Program-made: the position numbers and the translations under genes
Notes under the pieces: generated by a model
The model's input: only the letters and a program-made list of their open reading frames with translations
The model's database searches: none
What the model was told of the DNA's origin: nothing
In this document: positions 44,725 to 53,523 of the stretch, in pieces
Numbering within the stretch: the first letter of the stretch is position 1
How the letters are laid out: each line of letters opens with the position of its first letter
DNA from: JAHJQQ01 sp964458835
GTDB taxonomy: Bacteria; Pseudomonadota; Gammaproteobacteria; Thiohalobacterales; Thiohalobacteraceae
Length of the DNA: 64,000 nt
Assembly: GCA_964458835.1 (NCBI GenBank)
Contig: CAYWKV010000002.1
Location: forward strand, 1-64,000
Reading direction: 5' to 3'

Positions 44725-46941
44725 CTATGCGGGCGGTTGCACCAAGGCGGCCGCCGGTGCGGTTGCGGGCACCTCGACGGCGCGCAAGCGGATGCGCACC
44801 AGCGCGCCGCCCTCCGGCGCGTTTTCGGCGATCACCATGCCGCCGTGCTCCTCGACGATCTTCTTGACGATCGCCAGGCCGAGCCCGGTACCCTTGGGTT
44901 TGGTCGTCACGTAGGGCTCGAACAGCTGGTTCAGGACCGTGTCGTTGAAGCCCGGCCCGCCGTCGCTCACGGACAGCTCGACGAAGCGCCGTTCGTCCTC
45001 GACCGCCACGCGGGTATGCAACATGATGTGCACACCGGGCGGAAGGCCCACAACCGCCTCCTGGGCATTCTTGATCAGGTTGTGCAGCAGCTGCCGCATA
45101 CGGCCGGCATCCGCCTCCACATACGGATTGCCTGGATCCAGTTCGGCACCGACGCGCTGGTTGCCGCCGGCGCCGCGGTACAAATCGAGCACTTCGCGCA
45201 CCAGGCGATTGAGATGCACAGGGCGCAGCTGGACCTGTGGGGCGCGTGCATATTCGGAAAAGGCGTTGACCATCTCCTTCATGGTCTCCACCTGCTGCAC
45301 GATGGTGTGCGTGGACCGGTCGAGGATCTCGGCATCCTCGGGCGCCATGCGCTCGAGGAATTTGCGTCGCAGGCGCTCCGCCGACAGCTGGATGGGCGTC
45401 AGCGGGTTCTTGATCTCGTGGGCGAGACGCCGCGCCACCTCGCCCCAGGCGGCGTCGCGCTGAGCCTGGATCAGCGCGGTGATGTCGTCCAGCACCAGGA
45501 CCAGCCCGCCCGGCCGGGCGGCATCGCCGGGCAGCGTCGCCGCCCGGCAGATCAGCACCTGCCGGCCGTGCGTACCGAACAGCGTCACCTCCTCGGTCCA
45601 CTGACCGCTCGCCTCGCGGCGCCGCGCCAGGATCACGTTGATCAGCGGCTGCAGATACTGGTGCTGCCCGGCCAGGTGTTCCAGTGCGATGCCGGCACAG
45701 TCCTGCGGATTCAGATCGAGAATGCGCCCGGCGGCGTCGTTCACGGTCCGTACCTGCAGATCCGGCGCGAGACTGACGACGCCGGACGACAGATTCGCCA
45801 GCAGCGCCTCGAGATAGGTACGCTGACCTTCGATCTGCTGCTGGCTGCGGCTCGCCTCGTCGCGCGCATAGGCCAGGCGGCGCGTCATCACGTTGAAGGA
45901 CTGCACGAGGATGCCGAGCTCGTCGTTGCCGCTGACGGGCAGCTGATGGCTGTAGTCGCCGTCGGCCACCGCGCGCGTGCCTTCGGCCAGATCGCGGATG
46001 GGTGCGACCAGCCGACGCGCGGAATAGAAGGCCGCCCAGACCGCCGACAGCAGACTGAGCAGCAGCACCAGCGACAGCGTCAGTGTATAGCTGTGCTTGA
46101 GGGGCACGCGCAGATAGGCGAGCTCTTTATAGCGTGCATAGGCGTCCTGGACGCGATCCGCCTTGGCGCTGAGCCGCTCGGGGACACTGTAGAGCGCCTG
46201 CAGGATACGCGTTTCGGCGCCCGGTCCGCCGGACGGGACCGGCACCACGGCGCGGATCTGCAGCTCGTCGCCGATGGGATCGAGGCCGACGTAGGGCTGG
46301 CCCTGGCGCACCTGCTGCAGGACGGTGTCCGTCGGCCGGTCGGGAACGATCTGCGTGGCCTCCAGGCTGCTCGAGGCGATGATGCGGCCGTTGGCGCCGA
46401 TCAGGGTCAGCTCGCCGGCACCGGACCGCACGCGCAGGTCGAACAGGCTGAGCGGGGCGAGCGGCGATGGCACCTCAGTGAGTTCGTCGGCGAGCCGCTG
46501 GCTGAGATGGAGCAGGTCGCGCAGACGCACGTCGAAGGCCGACCGGCTCAGCTCCAGTGCGTCCTCCAGCGACGCCTCGATTTGCACGTCGAACCAGCTG
46601 TCGATGCCACGCTGCAGGAACTGCAGCGAGAAGTAGTACACCACCGACACCGGCAGCACGGCGAGCACCACGAACATCAGTACCAAGCGCGCGGTCAGGC
46701 GGGCACCGGCGACGCGGCGGCGGTACTGCACCAGCAACCAGTAGAGGTTGGCCCCGATGAGCCCCGTCAGCACCACCAGGCCGAGTGCATTGGTCAGCAG
46801 CAGCAGGGAATACATGCGCCCGAATTGCTCGGAGTTGTGGGTGGCGTCGCTCATGAACGACAGCGACACCAGCAGCAGTACGAAGAGCGCGAGCATCGGC
46901 AGCAGCCCGCGGCCGTAGCGCCTCACTGCAGCAGCCGCCAT
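44725..46941 (-). CDS. ntrY: NtrY-like sensor histidine kinase
   Basis: A 738-residue membrane sensor kinase. There are three N-terminal membrane spans, an extracytoplasmic region, a fourth span near residue 285-305 (LTLSLVLLLSLLSAVWAAFY), HAMP, PAS-like domain (LANLSSGVVSLAPDLQVRTVN), then HisKA with RRLAHEIKNPLTPIQLSAER and a HATPase with NLIKNAQEAV, DGGPGF and GTGLGLAIVKKI. The start overlaps the DUF4390 gene by 19 bases, and ntrX follows after 67 bases. Confidence 0.94.
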   Translation of the reverse strand: MAAAAVRRYGRGLLPMLALFVLLLVSLSFMSDATHNSEQFGRMYSLLLLTNALGLVVLTGLIGANLYWLLVQYRRRVAGARLTARLVLMFVVLAVLPVSVVYYFSLQFLQRGIDSWFDVQIEASLEDALELSRSAFDVRLRDLLHLSQRLADELTEVPSPLAPLSLFDLRVRSGAGELTLIGANGRIIASSSLEATQIVPDRPTDTVLQQVRQGQPYVGLDPIGDELQIRAVVPVPSGGPGAETRILQALYSVPERLSAKADRVQDAYARYKELAYLRVPLKHSYTLTLSLVLLLSLLSAVWAAFYSARRLVAPIRDLAEGTRAVADGDYSHQLPVSGNDELGILVQSFNVMTRRLAYARDEASRSQQQIEGQRTYLEALLANLSSGVVSLAPDLQVRTVNDAAGRILDLNPQDCAGIALEHLAGQHQYLQPLINVILARRREASGQWTEEVTLFGTHGRQVLICRAATLPGDAARPGGLVLVLDDITALIQAQRDAAWGEVARRLAHEIKNPLTPIQLSAERLRRKFLERMAPEDAEILDRSTHTIVQQVETMKEMVNAFSEYARAPQVQLRPVHLNRLVREVLDLYRGAGGNQRVGAELDPGNPYVEADAGRMRQLLHNLIKNAQEAVVGLPPGVHIMLHTRVAVEDERRFVELSVSDGGPGFNDTVLNQLFEPYVTTKPKGTGLGLAIVKKIVEEHGGMVIAENAPEGGALVRIRLRAVEVPATAPAAALVQPPA

Positions 46942-47519
46942 TGATACCACTCGCTGTCCAGGCGCCACTGGTCCGAGACGTAGGCCCACAGCCGCATGGG
47001 CGTGGGCAGCTCCTCGACGTCCAGGGTGGCGCGCATCCGCGCGAAGTAGGTCTTGCCGGGGTTCAGCAGGCGCTCGTCGAGCATGGGAAAGCTGCGCACG
47101 ACGCCGACGGCGTACAGGGCGTCGTCGAGGGTGGTATAGCTGTGCCGCGTATCGGTGTTCAGATTGTGCACCAGATAGCGGTCCGACAGGGCGTGGAACT
47201 GCAGGCGAGAGCGCTGGTTCAGCACGGCCACCGATTCGTCCCAGAGCCAGCGGCGTTCCTCTTCGACGCGGATCTCGATGCGCAGCACCAGCGGAAGCCC
47301 GCTGTGCAGGGCGCCCAGTGCCTCCTCGCTGAAGCGGAAATCGATATTGGCATCCAGCAGAAAGACGCCCCGCTCGAGCCGCGAGCGGACGTCGCGCACC
47401 GTGAAATAGCCGGATTCCTGCGCCTGCGCCAGGGGCGCGAGACACAGCCACGCCCACCCGACCAGTAAAAGCCAGGCACGGGACCGGTGGCATGGCCTCG
47501 CCAGACACCCTCCTTGCAT
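46923..47519 (-). CDS. DUF4390 secreted protein
   Basis: A 198-residue exported protein of the DUF4390 family. The signal peptide is basic then hydrophobic (RAWLLLVGWAWLCLAPLAQA). Mature features are beta-rich (FTVRDVRSRLERGVFLLDANIDFRFS). In gammaproteobacteria this family regularly sits between rsmB and ntrY, suggesting a link to the sensor, but the function is unknown. It ends inside the start of ntrY, so they are translationally coupled. Confidence 0.86.
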   Translation of the reverse strand: MQGGCLARPCHRSRAWLLLVGWAWLCLAPLAQAQESGYFTVRDVRSRLERGVFLLDANIDFRFSEEALGALHSGLPLVLRIEIRVEEERRWLWDESVAVLNQRSRLQFHALSDRYLVHNLNTDTRHSYTTLDDALYAVGVVRSFPMLDERLLNPGKTYFARMRATLDVEELPTPMRLWAYVSDQWRLDSEWYQWRLLQ

Positions 47520-47533
47520 GCGCTCAGCAGTCC

Positions 47534-48859
47534 TCAGGTCAGTTTCACCAGGCAAGCATAATAGAAGCCGTCCATGCCCACGCCGTCGGTGTCGGCATCG
47601 CCCGGCAGTATTTGTCGGCCGTGACGGCGGGCCGTGCCCCAGGCGACGTCCGGCCACCACTCTTCGGCATCGGCGCACCGCTGCAGAAACGCGGCGATCT
47701 GTTCTTCGTTCTCCTGTCGCAGCACGGAGCAGGTCGCGTATACCAGCATACCGCCGGGGGCGAGCAACGGCCACAACGCGTCCAGCAGGCGCGCCTGCGA
47801 CCGCGCCAGCGCATCGAGGTCGGATGCGCGCCGCAGCGATTTGATGTCGGGATGCCGGCGGATCACGCCCGTGGCGGAGCAGGGCGCATCCAGCAGGATG
47901 CGGTCGAACGGCCGGCGGTCCCACCAGCCGTCCGGCGCGCCTGCATCGCCCACCGTGACGGTCGCATCGAGCCGCAGGCGCGCGAGGTTTTCATGGATGC
48001 GCCCGGCGCGCTGCGCGTCGTTGTCCAACGCCACCAGCTCGGCGAGCCGCGGCTGCAGCTCCAGGATGTGCGCGGTCTTGCCGCCGGGGGCAGCGCAGGC
48101 ATCCAGTACGCGCATTCCCGGATGAGTATCGAGCAGCACGGCTGCGAGCTGCGCCGCGCCATCCTGCACCGACACCTGGCCGTCTTGAAAGCCCGGCAGG
48201 CGCTCGACGCCCACCGGCGTCGCGAGCGCCAGTCCCTGGGGCGCGGATTGGAGCGCAGCGTGCGCCAGACCCGCGGCATCCAGGGCGTGCCCGTAAGCCT
48301 CCCGGTCGAGCCGCCGGACATTGACGCGCAATACCAGAGGCGGGCGTTCATTGTTGGCCGTCAGGACACGCTGCCAGTCGTCCGGCCAGTCGCTGCGCAG
48401 CCGTTCGATCAGCCAGCGCGGATGCGCCCAGCGCCCCTCGTCGCTCGCATCGGCGAGGGCATCGAGCTCCGCGCGCCGGCGCTGGTAGCCTCTGAGGACA
48501 GCGTTGGCGAGCGGCACGGCCCAGCGCTTGCCGGTGGCGCGCACCGCTTCGACGGTCATGTGGACCGCGGCATGGGGCGCAACGGCCGTATACCCCAACT
48601 GATACAGGCCGACGAGCAGCAGGGCGTCGATATCGCGGTCCTTGGCCTTCAACGGCTGCCGGAGCAGTTGCGCGCGCAGAGCCTCCAGCCGGAACCGCCA
48701 GCGCAGCACACCGTACACGAGCTCCTGGGCCAGACCACGGTCGGCAGGCTCACAGCGGGCGAGCAGCTCGGGCAGCACCAGACTCAGCGAACGCCGGGCC
48801 CCGACGACCTGGGCGACGGCCTCGCCGGCGAGCGTCCGTACCCCGACGGAGGCGGCCAT
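47534..48859 (-). CDS. rsmB: 16S rRNA m5C967 methyltransferase
   Basis: A 441-residue enzyme. The N-terminal NusB-like RNA-binding domain (about 1-135) precedes the Rossmann domain with SAM motif VLDACAAPGGKTAHIL, motif IV LLDAPCSATGVIRRHPDIK and the catalytic Cys motif YATCSVLRQENE. It starts 11 bases after fmt. It is a gene of the def-fmt-rsmB translation block. Confidence 0.95.
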   Translation of the reverse strand: MAASVGVRTLAGEAVAQVVGARRSLSLVLPELLARCEPADRGLAQELVYGVLRWRFRLEALRAQLLRQPLKAKDRDIDALLLVGLYQLGYTAVAPHAAVHMTVEAVRATGKRWAVPLANAVLRGYQRRRAELDALADASDEGRWAHPRWLIERLRSDWPDDWQRVLTANNERPPLVLRVNVRRLDREAYGHALDAAGLAHAALQSAPQGLALATPVGVERLPGFQDGQVSVQDGAAQLAAVLLDTHPGMRVLDACAAPGGKTAHILELQPRLAELVALDNDAQRAGRIHENLARLRLDATVTVGDAGAPDGWWDRRPFDRILLDAPCSATGVIRRHPDIKSLRRASDLDALARSQARLLDALWPLLAPGGMLVYATCSVLRQENEEQIAAFLQRCADAEEWWPDVAWGTARRHGRQILPGDADTDGVGMDGFYYACLVKLT

Positions 48860-48870
48860 CGTCCGGCGAC

Positions 48871-49809
48871 TCAGGGCCGGGCCGCCGGGCCCAGACGCAC
48901 GCCCACCAACGGCGCCTGGCTGTTGACCAGATCCGCCGCGCCGACGCACCGCCCCCCCGGCAGCTGCACCTCCAGCAGGCGCAGGCAGTCCTCGCCGCAG
49001 GCGACGTCCACGCCGGCCTGCCCCGCCTGCAGAATCGTGCCGGGCTCTCCGGCGCCCGGAATGCATCCGGCGCGCCACACCCGCAGTACCTGATCGCGGA
49101 GTACGGTCTGCGTGACCGGCCAGGGGTTGAACGCATTCACCTGGCGCAGCAGTTCGGCCGCTGGCCGCCGCCAGTCCAGCTCGGCCTCGGCCTTGTCGAG
49201 CTTGGCCGCGTAGGTTACTTGTGCGTCGTCCTGCGGCTCCGCGCGGAGCGTATCCGCGAGCAGGGCTTCGAGGTTGGCGGCGAGCAGGTCGCCGCCCATG
49301 GCCGCGAGGCGGTCGTGCAGGTCGGCAGCCGTGTCCGCGGGACCGATGGTGCAGGCGGCCTTGGCCAGCATCGGGCCGGTATCCAGCCCGGCCTCCATGC
49401 GCATGAGCGTGATCCCGGTCTCACGGTCACCCGCCAGTATGGCGCGCTGGATGGGTGCCGCGCCGCGCCAACGCGGCAGCAGGGAGGCGTGCACGTTGAC
49501 GCAGCCGCGGGTCGGCAGCGCCAGGACGGCCTGGGGCAGGATCAGGCCATAGGCGACGACCACCAGAAGGTCCGGGCGATAGGCCGCCAGCCCGGCCTGC
49601 GCCTCGGGCGTCTTCAGCGTGAGCGGCTGCTCGACGGGAATGCCGTGCGCCAGCGCCGTTTCCTTGACCGGGCTGGCACGCAGCCTGCGGCCGCGTCCCG
49701 CGGGCCGGTCAGGCTGGGTGTAAACGGCGACGACGGAATGCGCGCCGGCGAGGAGGGCACGCAGGGAGGGCACCGCGAATTCCGGTGTGCCGGCGAAGAC
49801 GATCCTCAT
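48871..49809 (-). CDS. fmt: Methionyl-tRNA formyltransferase
   Basis: A 312-residue enzyme that formylates initiator Met-tRNA. N-terminus MRIVFAGTPEFAVPSLRALL is standard, and the catalytic region NVHASLLPRWRGAAPIQRAI contains the Asn-His pair and SLLP loop. The C-terminal OB-like domain is present (RRPAAELLRQVNAFNPWP). It follows def after 94 bases. Confidence 0.96.
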   Translation of the reverse strand: MRIVFAGTPEFAVPSLRALLAGAHSVVAVYTQPDRPAGRGRRLRASPVKETALAHGIPVEQPLTLKTPEAQAGLAAYRPDLLVVVAYGLILPQAVLALPTRGCVNVHASLLPRWRGAAPIQRAILAGDRETGITLMRMEAGLDTGPMLAKAACTIGPADTAADLHDRLAAMGGDLLAANLEALLADTLRAEPQDDAQVTYAAKLDKAEAELDWRRPAAELLRQVNAFNPWPVTQTVLRDQVLRVWRAGCIPGAGEPGTILQAGQAGVDVACGEDCLRLLEVQLPGGRCVGAADLVNSQAPLVGVRLGPAARP

Positions 49810-49903
49810 GAAGACAGCACGACCTTTGCGGCTGATGACGGTAAGTAAAGTGCGGCCATTGTAACCGCTGGCCGACCGGATCGCAGCGCGGGAACAATAA
49901 CTA

Positions 49904-50449
49904 CTAAATGATGGGCTCGGCGTGACGCTCGGCGGCGGCCGGCTGTGTGTCGCCGTGGCGCTGAGCCTTCTCCAGCTTCTTGCGGATGCGCTGACGCTTG
50001 AGGCTCGAGACGTAGTCGACGAACAGCTTGCCGTCCAGATGGTCGATCTCGTGCTGGATACAGACCGCCAGGAGACCGTCGGTCTCGAGCTCGAATGCCT
50101 TGCCGTCACGGTCCAGGGCACGCACCCGGACGCGCTCGGCGCGCCGGACCTTCTCGTAGAAACCGGGCACCGACAGGCAGCCCTCCTCCATTTCCTCGGT
50201 CCCCTGCCGATCTAGGATCTCGGGATTGATGAAGGTCAGCGGCTGGTTCTTCTCCTCGCTGACATCCACGACGAGGACGCGGCGATGCACGTTCACCTGC
50301 GTGGCCGCGAGCCCGATGCCGGGAGCGGCATACATGGTCTCGAACATGTCGTCCACCAGACGCCTGACCTCGGCATCGACGGTCTCGACCGGCTGCGCGC
50401 GGGTGCGCAGTCGCGAATCGGGGAAATGCAGGATTTCGAGCTTGGCCAT
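49904..50449 (-). CDS. def: Peptide deformylase
   Basis: A 181-residue Fe/Zn enzyme removing the N-formyl group from new proteins. Motif 1 GIGLAATQV, motif 2 EEGCLSVP and motif 3 QHEIDHLDGKLF are intact. It is divergent from the LysM gene, an arrangement common in gammaproteobacteria. Confidence 0.97.
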   Translation of the reverse strand: MAKLEILHFPDSRLRTRAQPVETVDAEVRRLVDDMFETMYAAPGIGLAATQVNVHRRVLVVDVSEEKNQPLTFINPEILDRQGTEEMEEGCLSVPGFYEKVRRAERVRVRALDRDGKAFELETDGLLAVCIQHEIDHLDGKLFVDYVSSLKRQRIRKKLEKAQRHGDTQPAAAERHAEPII

Positions 50450-50658
50450 GTGCGGTCGGTCACAACGCTTTCACGCGTTCGGGCATGTTGCTAAAGTAAA
50501 TTCGGTAACGTAGCGATAATAATGGAATTCGAGCCCTGGTTTCCACACTTTCTGGGGTGGGGTTTTTGGGCTAGACTGCGGTGGCGTCGGATCTGGGCTA
50601 CAGTTCCCCGCCGCCATTCGGCGGTCGGCCGCACAACAACAGCTGCATAGGGATGCAT

Positions 50659-51687
50659 ATGGCCAATAAATTCCTGGGACTGGTTTTCGCCGCGCTGCTC
50701 GCCGCGCCGGCCATCGCCGCCGACGTCGCGCTCAACCCCGACCACCCGGACCGCTACGTGGTGGTCAAAGGTGACACGCTGTGGGACATCTCGGAACGCT
50801 TCCTGCGCGACCCCTGGCTGTGGCCGGAGGTCTGGTACGTGAATCCCCAGATCGAGAATCCACACCTCATCTACCCCGGCGACATCATCACTCTGGTCTA
50901 TGTCGACGGCAAACCGCAGTTGCGCGTCCAGCGCGGCCCGCAGACGGTCAAGCTGTCGCCGCAGATCCGCGAGGAGCGTATCGACCGCCCGATCCCGACC
51001 ATCCCGATCGACGCCATCAAGCAGTTCCTGACCCAGCCCCTGGTGGTGGAGGCGGGCGAGATGGAGCGCGCACCCTACGTCGTGCAGAGCGCCGACGAAC
51101 ACCTGGTGACCGGCGCCGGCGACCGCATCTATGTCCGCAGCGTCACCGACGCCACGCAGGCCCGCTACACCGTCTACCATCCGGGCGATGCACTGATCGA
51201 TCCCGACACCCGGGAGGTGCTGGGCTATCAGGCCATCTATCTGGGCGACGCCACCGTGCAGAAGTACGGCGATCCGGCGACGCTCTATCTGGAGCGGACC
51301 ACGCGCGAGGTCGCCATCGGAGATCGCCTCAAGCCCGTGTCCCAGGACGAGATCCATGCCAGCTTCCTGCCGCACCCGCCGGCTGACGACGTCCAGGGCC
51401 GGATCATCGCCGTGCACGACGGCGTGACGCAGGTGGGCCGCTACCAGATCATCGTCCTCAATCTGGGCACGCGCGAAGGCATGGAGACAGGTCACGTGCT
51501 CCGCATCAGCAAGGCGGGCGAGGAGATTTTCGACAGCGTGACGCCGACACCCAAGGATACGGTGAAGCTGCCGAACGAGGACGCTGGCCTGGTCATGGTG
51601 TTCCGCACCTTCGACAAGGTGAGCTATGGGTTAGTCATGGAAGCGACCCGGCCCATCCATGTGCTCGATCACGTCGCCACGCCCTGA
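50659..51687 (+). CDS. LysM-domain secreted protein
   Basis: A 342-residue exported protein. The signal peptide (FLGLVFAALLAAPAIAA) is followed by an N-terminal LysM domain (residues about 35-85, YVVVKGDTLWDISERFLRDP, WPEVWYVNPQIENPHLIYPG) that binds peptidoglycan. The rest is beta-rich and conserved in the family next to def and dprA. The ATG at 50659 is preferred over 50653 because TAGGG lies six bases upstream. Confidence 0.9.
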   Translation: MANKFLGLVFAALLAAPAIAADVALNPDHPDRYVVVKGDTLWDISERFLRDPWLWPEVWYVNPQIENPHLIYPGDIITLVYVDGKPQLRVQRGPQTVKLSPQIREERIDRPIPTIPIDAIKQFLTQPLVVEAGEMERAPYVVQSADEHLVTGAGDRIYVRSVTDATQARYTVYHPGDALIDPDTREVLGYQAIYLGDATVQKYGDPATLYLERTTREVAIGDRLKPVSQDEIHASFLPHPPADDVQGRIIAVHDGVTQVGRYQIIVLNLGTREGMETGHVLRISKAGEEIFDSVTPTPKDTVKLPNEDAGLVMVFRTFDKVSYGLVMEATRPIHVLDHVATP

Positions 51688-51710
51688 TCCGATCGCTGGT
51701 TCCACATCGC

Positions 51711-51779
51711 GGCGGGGGGCCCCCCCAACGGGCCCCCCCCCCGCCGGGTGAAAAAACCACCCCCCCCCCCCCCCCCCCG
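51711..51779. other. Abnormal homopolymer tract before dprA
   Basis: Runs of G, C and A (up to about 19 C in a row) replace normal sequence directly upstream of dprA. It is unlike anything else in the window except the G-run beside the gap at 23361, and is probably a sequencing or assembly error. No dprA ribosome site can be seen because of it. Confidence 0.7.
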
Positions 51780-51787
51780 CTGCGCTT

Positions 51788-52900
51788 ATGAACTCCGCTC
51801 CCGACTCCCTGCGCCAGTGGCTGGCGCTGCTGCGGGCGCCGGGCGTGGGGCCGGCCACCTTCATCCGCCTGCTGGATGAATTCGGCGACACCGATACGTT
51901 GTTCAACGGGCCGGCGCCGGCCGCCCTGCCTGAAGCGCTCCGCCGCTACCTCAGAGACCCCGACTGGGCCGCAGCCGACCGCGACCTCACCTGGTCCCAG
52001 CAACCGGGCAACCGGATTCTCCGCTGGGGTACGCCTGAATATCCGGCACTGCTGACCGAGATCCCCGACCCGCCGCCGCTGTTGTTCGTCCACGGCGACG
52101 CGGCGCTCCTGCAGGGGCCGCAGCTCGCCGTGGTCGGCAGCCGCAACCCCACGGCGGGCGGCGAGGAGACCGCCCATGCCTTCGCCGCCCATCTGGCCAG
52201 GATCGGGCTCACCATCACCAGCGGCCTGGCACTCGGCATCGATGCGGCCGGCCACCGGGGTGCGCTGGCGGCCGGCGGCACGACCATCGCCGTCATGGGG
52301 ACCGGGCTGGATCGGGTCTATCCGGCCCGCCACCGCGACCTTGCCCACGAGATCGCAACCGCCGGCGGCGCGCTGGTATCGGAATTCCTGCCGGGGACCC
52401 AGCCCCGGCCGGAGAATTTTCCGCGCCGCAACCGCATCATCAGCGGACTCAGCCTGGGCACGCTGGTCGTCGAGGCGGTGCTGCGCTCGGGCTCCCTGAC
52501 CACCGCCCGGCACGCACTGGAGCAGGGACGCGAGGTCTTCGCCATCCCGGGCTCCATCCACAACCCCCTGGCGCGGGGCTGCCACGCCCTGATCCGGCAG
52601 GGCGCCAAGCTCGTGGAAACGGCCGACGACATCCTGGAGGAACTGGGTCCGTTGGCCGCAAGTCTGGCCCCGACCGGGGCTGGAGCCGGGCCGGCCGCGG
52701 CGCGGGCAGGACTCGCGCCGGCATCACCAGCTCACGTACAACTGCTTGATTTAATGGGGTTTGATCCAGTCTCCGTAGACCAGTTGACAATCCGCAGCGG
52801 ATTGACGGCAGCAGAGGTTTCCTCCATGCTCCTGATCCTGGAGCTCGAAGGCCATGTGGCTTCCAGGGCCGGCGGACGCTACGTCCGCAGCGAAACGTGA
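51788..52900 (+). CDS. dprA: DNA-processing protein DprA
   Basis: A 370-residue DprA/Smf, which loads RecA on incoming single-stranded DNA in transformation. The Rossmann-like core has VVGSRNPTAGG, SGLALGIDAAGHRGAL and FPRRNRIISGLS. A C-terminal winged-helix-like region (MGFDPVSVDQLTIRSGLTAA) follows. It begins right after a homopolymer tract, so the first residues are less certain. The smg gene starts 7 bases later. Confidence 0.93.
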   Translation: MNSAPDSLRQWLALLRAPGVGPATFIRLLDEFGDTDTLFNGPAPAALPEALRRYLRDPDWAAADRDLTWSQQPGNRILRWGTPEYPALLTEIPDPPPLLFVHGDAALLQGPQLAVVGSRNPTAGGEETAHAFAAHLARIGLTITSGLALGIDAAGHRGALAAGGTTIAVMGTGLDRVYPARHRDLAHEIATAGGALVSEFLPGTQPRPENFPRRNRIISGLSLGTLVVEAVLRSGSLTTARHALEQGREVFAIPGSIHNPLARGCHALIRQGAKLVETADDILEELGPLAASLAPTGAGAGPAAARAGLAPASPAHVQLLDLMGFDPVSVDQLTIRSGLTAAEVSSMLLILELEGHVASRAGGRYVRSET

Positions 52901-52907
52901 GGTTGAA

Positions 52908-53387
52908 ATGAAAGAAAGCGTGTTGGACGTGCTTATGTATCTCTTTGAAAATTATTATCTTGATGAAGAGACCGACGCCAACCCCGATCGCGAGTCGCTG
53001 CACGTGGAACTGCTGGAGGCCGGCTTCCCACCCGGCGAGGTCACCAAGGCCTTCGAATGGCTGGAAGGCCTGGCCGCCCACCGCGAGGCCGGCCTGCCGG
53101 TACCCTCCGCGGCCCACAGCATCCGGCTGTTCACCACCCGGGAAATGGAGTATCTGGACGTCGAGAGCCGGGGCTTTCTGATGTTCCTGGAGCAGATGGG
53201 GATCCTGACGCCGGCCAGCCGCGAACTGGTCATCGACCGCGTCCTCGCCCTGGATTCCGAGGATATGGACATCGAGCAGCTGAAGTGGATCGTGCTCATG
53301 GTGCTGTTCAATGAGCCCGGCCAGGAGGCCGCCTATGCCTGGATGGAGGATCTGGTGTTCGACAACGTCGCCGGCACCCTGCACTGA
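52908..53387 (+). CDS. smg: Smg family protein (DUF494)
   Basis: A 159-residue protein of the Smg/DUF494 family. N-terminus MKESVLDVLMYLFENYYLDE is diagnostic, and the typical RLFTTREMEYLDVESRGFL occurs in the middle. It is located between dprA and topA as in many gammaproteobacteria. Function unknown. Start chosen by family alignment; a GAGG site lies just upstream. A hairpin ACGGCGCGG/CCGCGCCGT follows the stop near 53397-53415. Confidence 0.92.
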   Translation: MKESVLDVLMYLFENYYLDEETDANPDRESLHVELLEAGFPPGEVTKAFEWLEGLAAHREAGLPVPSAAHSIRLFTTREMEYLDVESRGFLMFLEQMGILTPASRELVIDRVLALDSEDMDIEQLKWIVLMVLFNEPGQEAAYAWMEDLVFDNVAGTLH

Positions 53388-53523
53388 ACCGCAGCACGGC
53401 GCGGTCCGCGCCGTACCAATCCTCGAAAGTTGCCCCGCCCGGAACCCTGTGCTGTGGCGTGCCCATGACGGTCGCTGCGCAGGTTCCGGTACCGATTAGG
53501 AACCGAGAACCCGCCAAACCGCC

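Noticed and set aside
46941..47508. Longer NtrY with an N-terminal extension starting at 47508
   Set aside because: The extra residues are an out-of-frame reading of the DUF4390 gene; the ATG at 46941 gives the expected first membrane helix.
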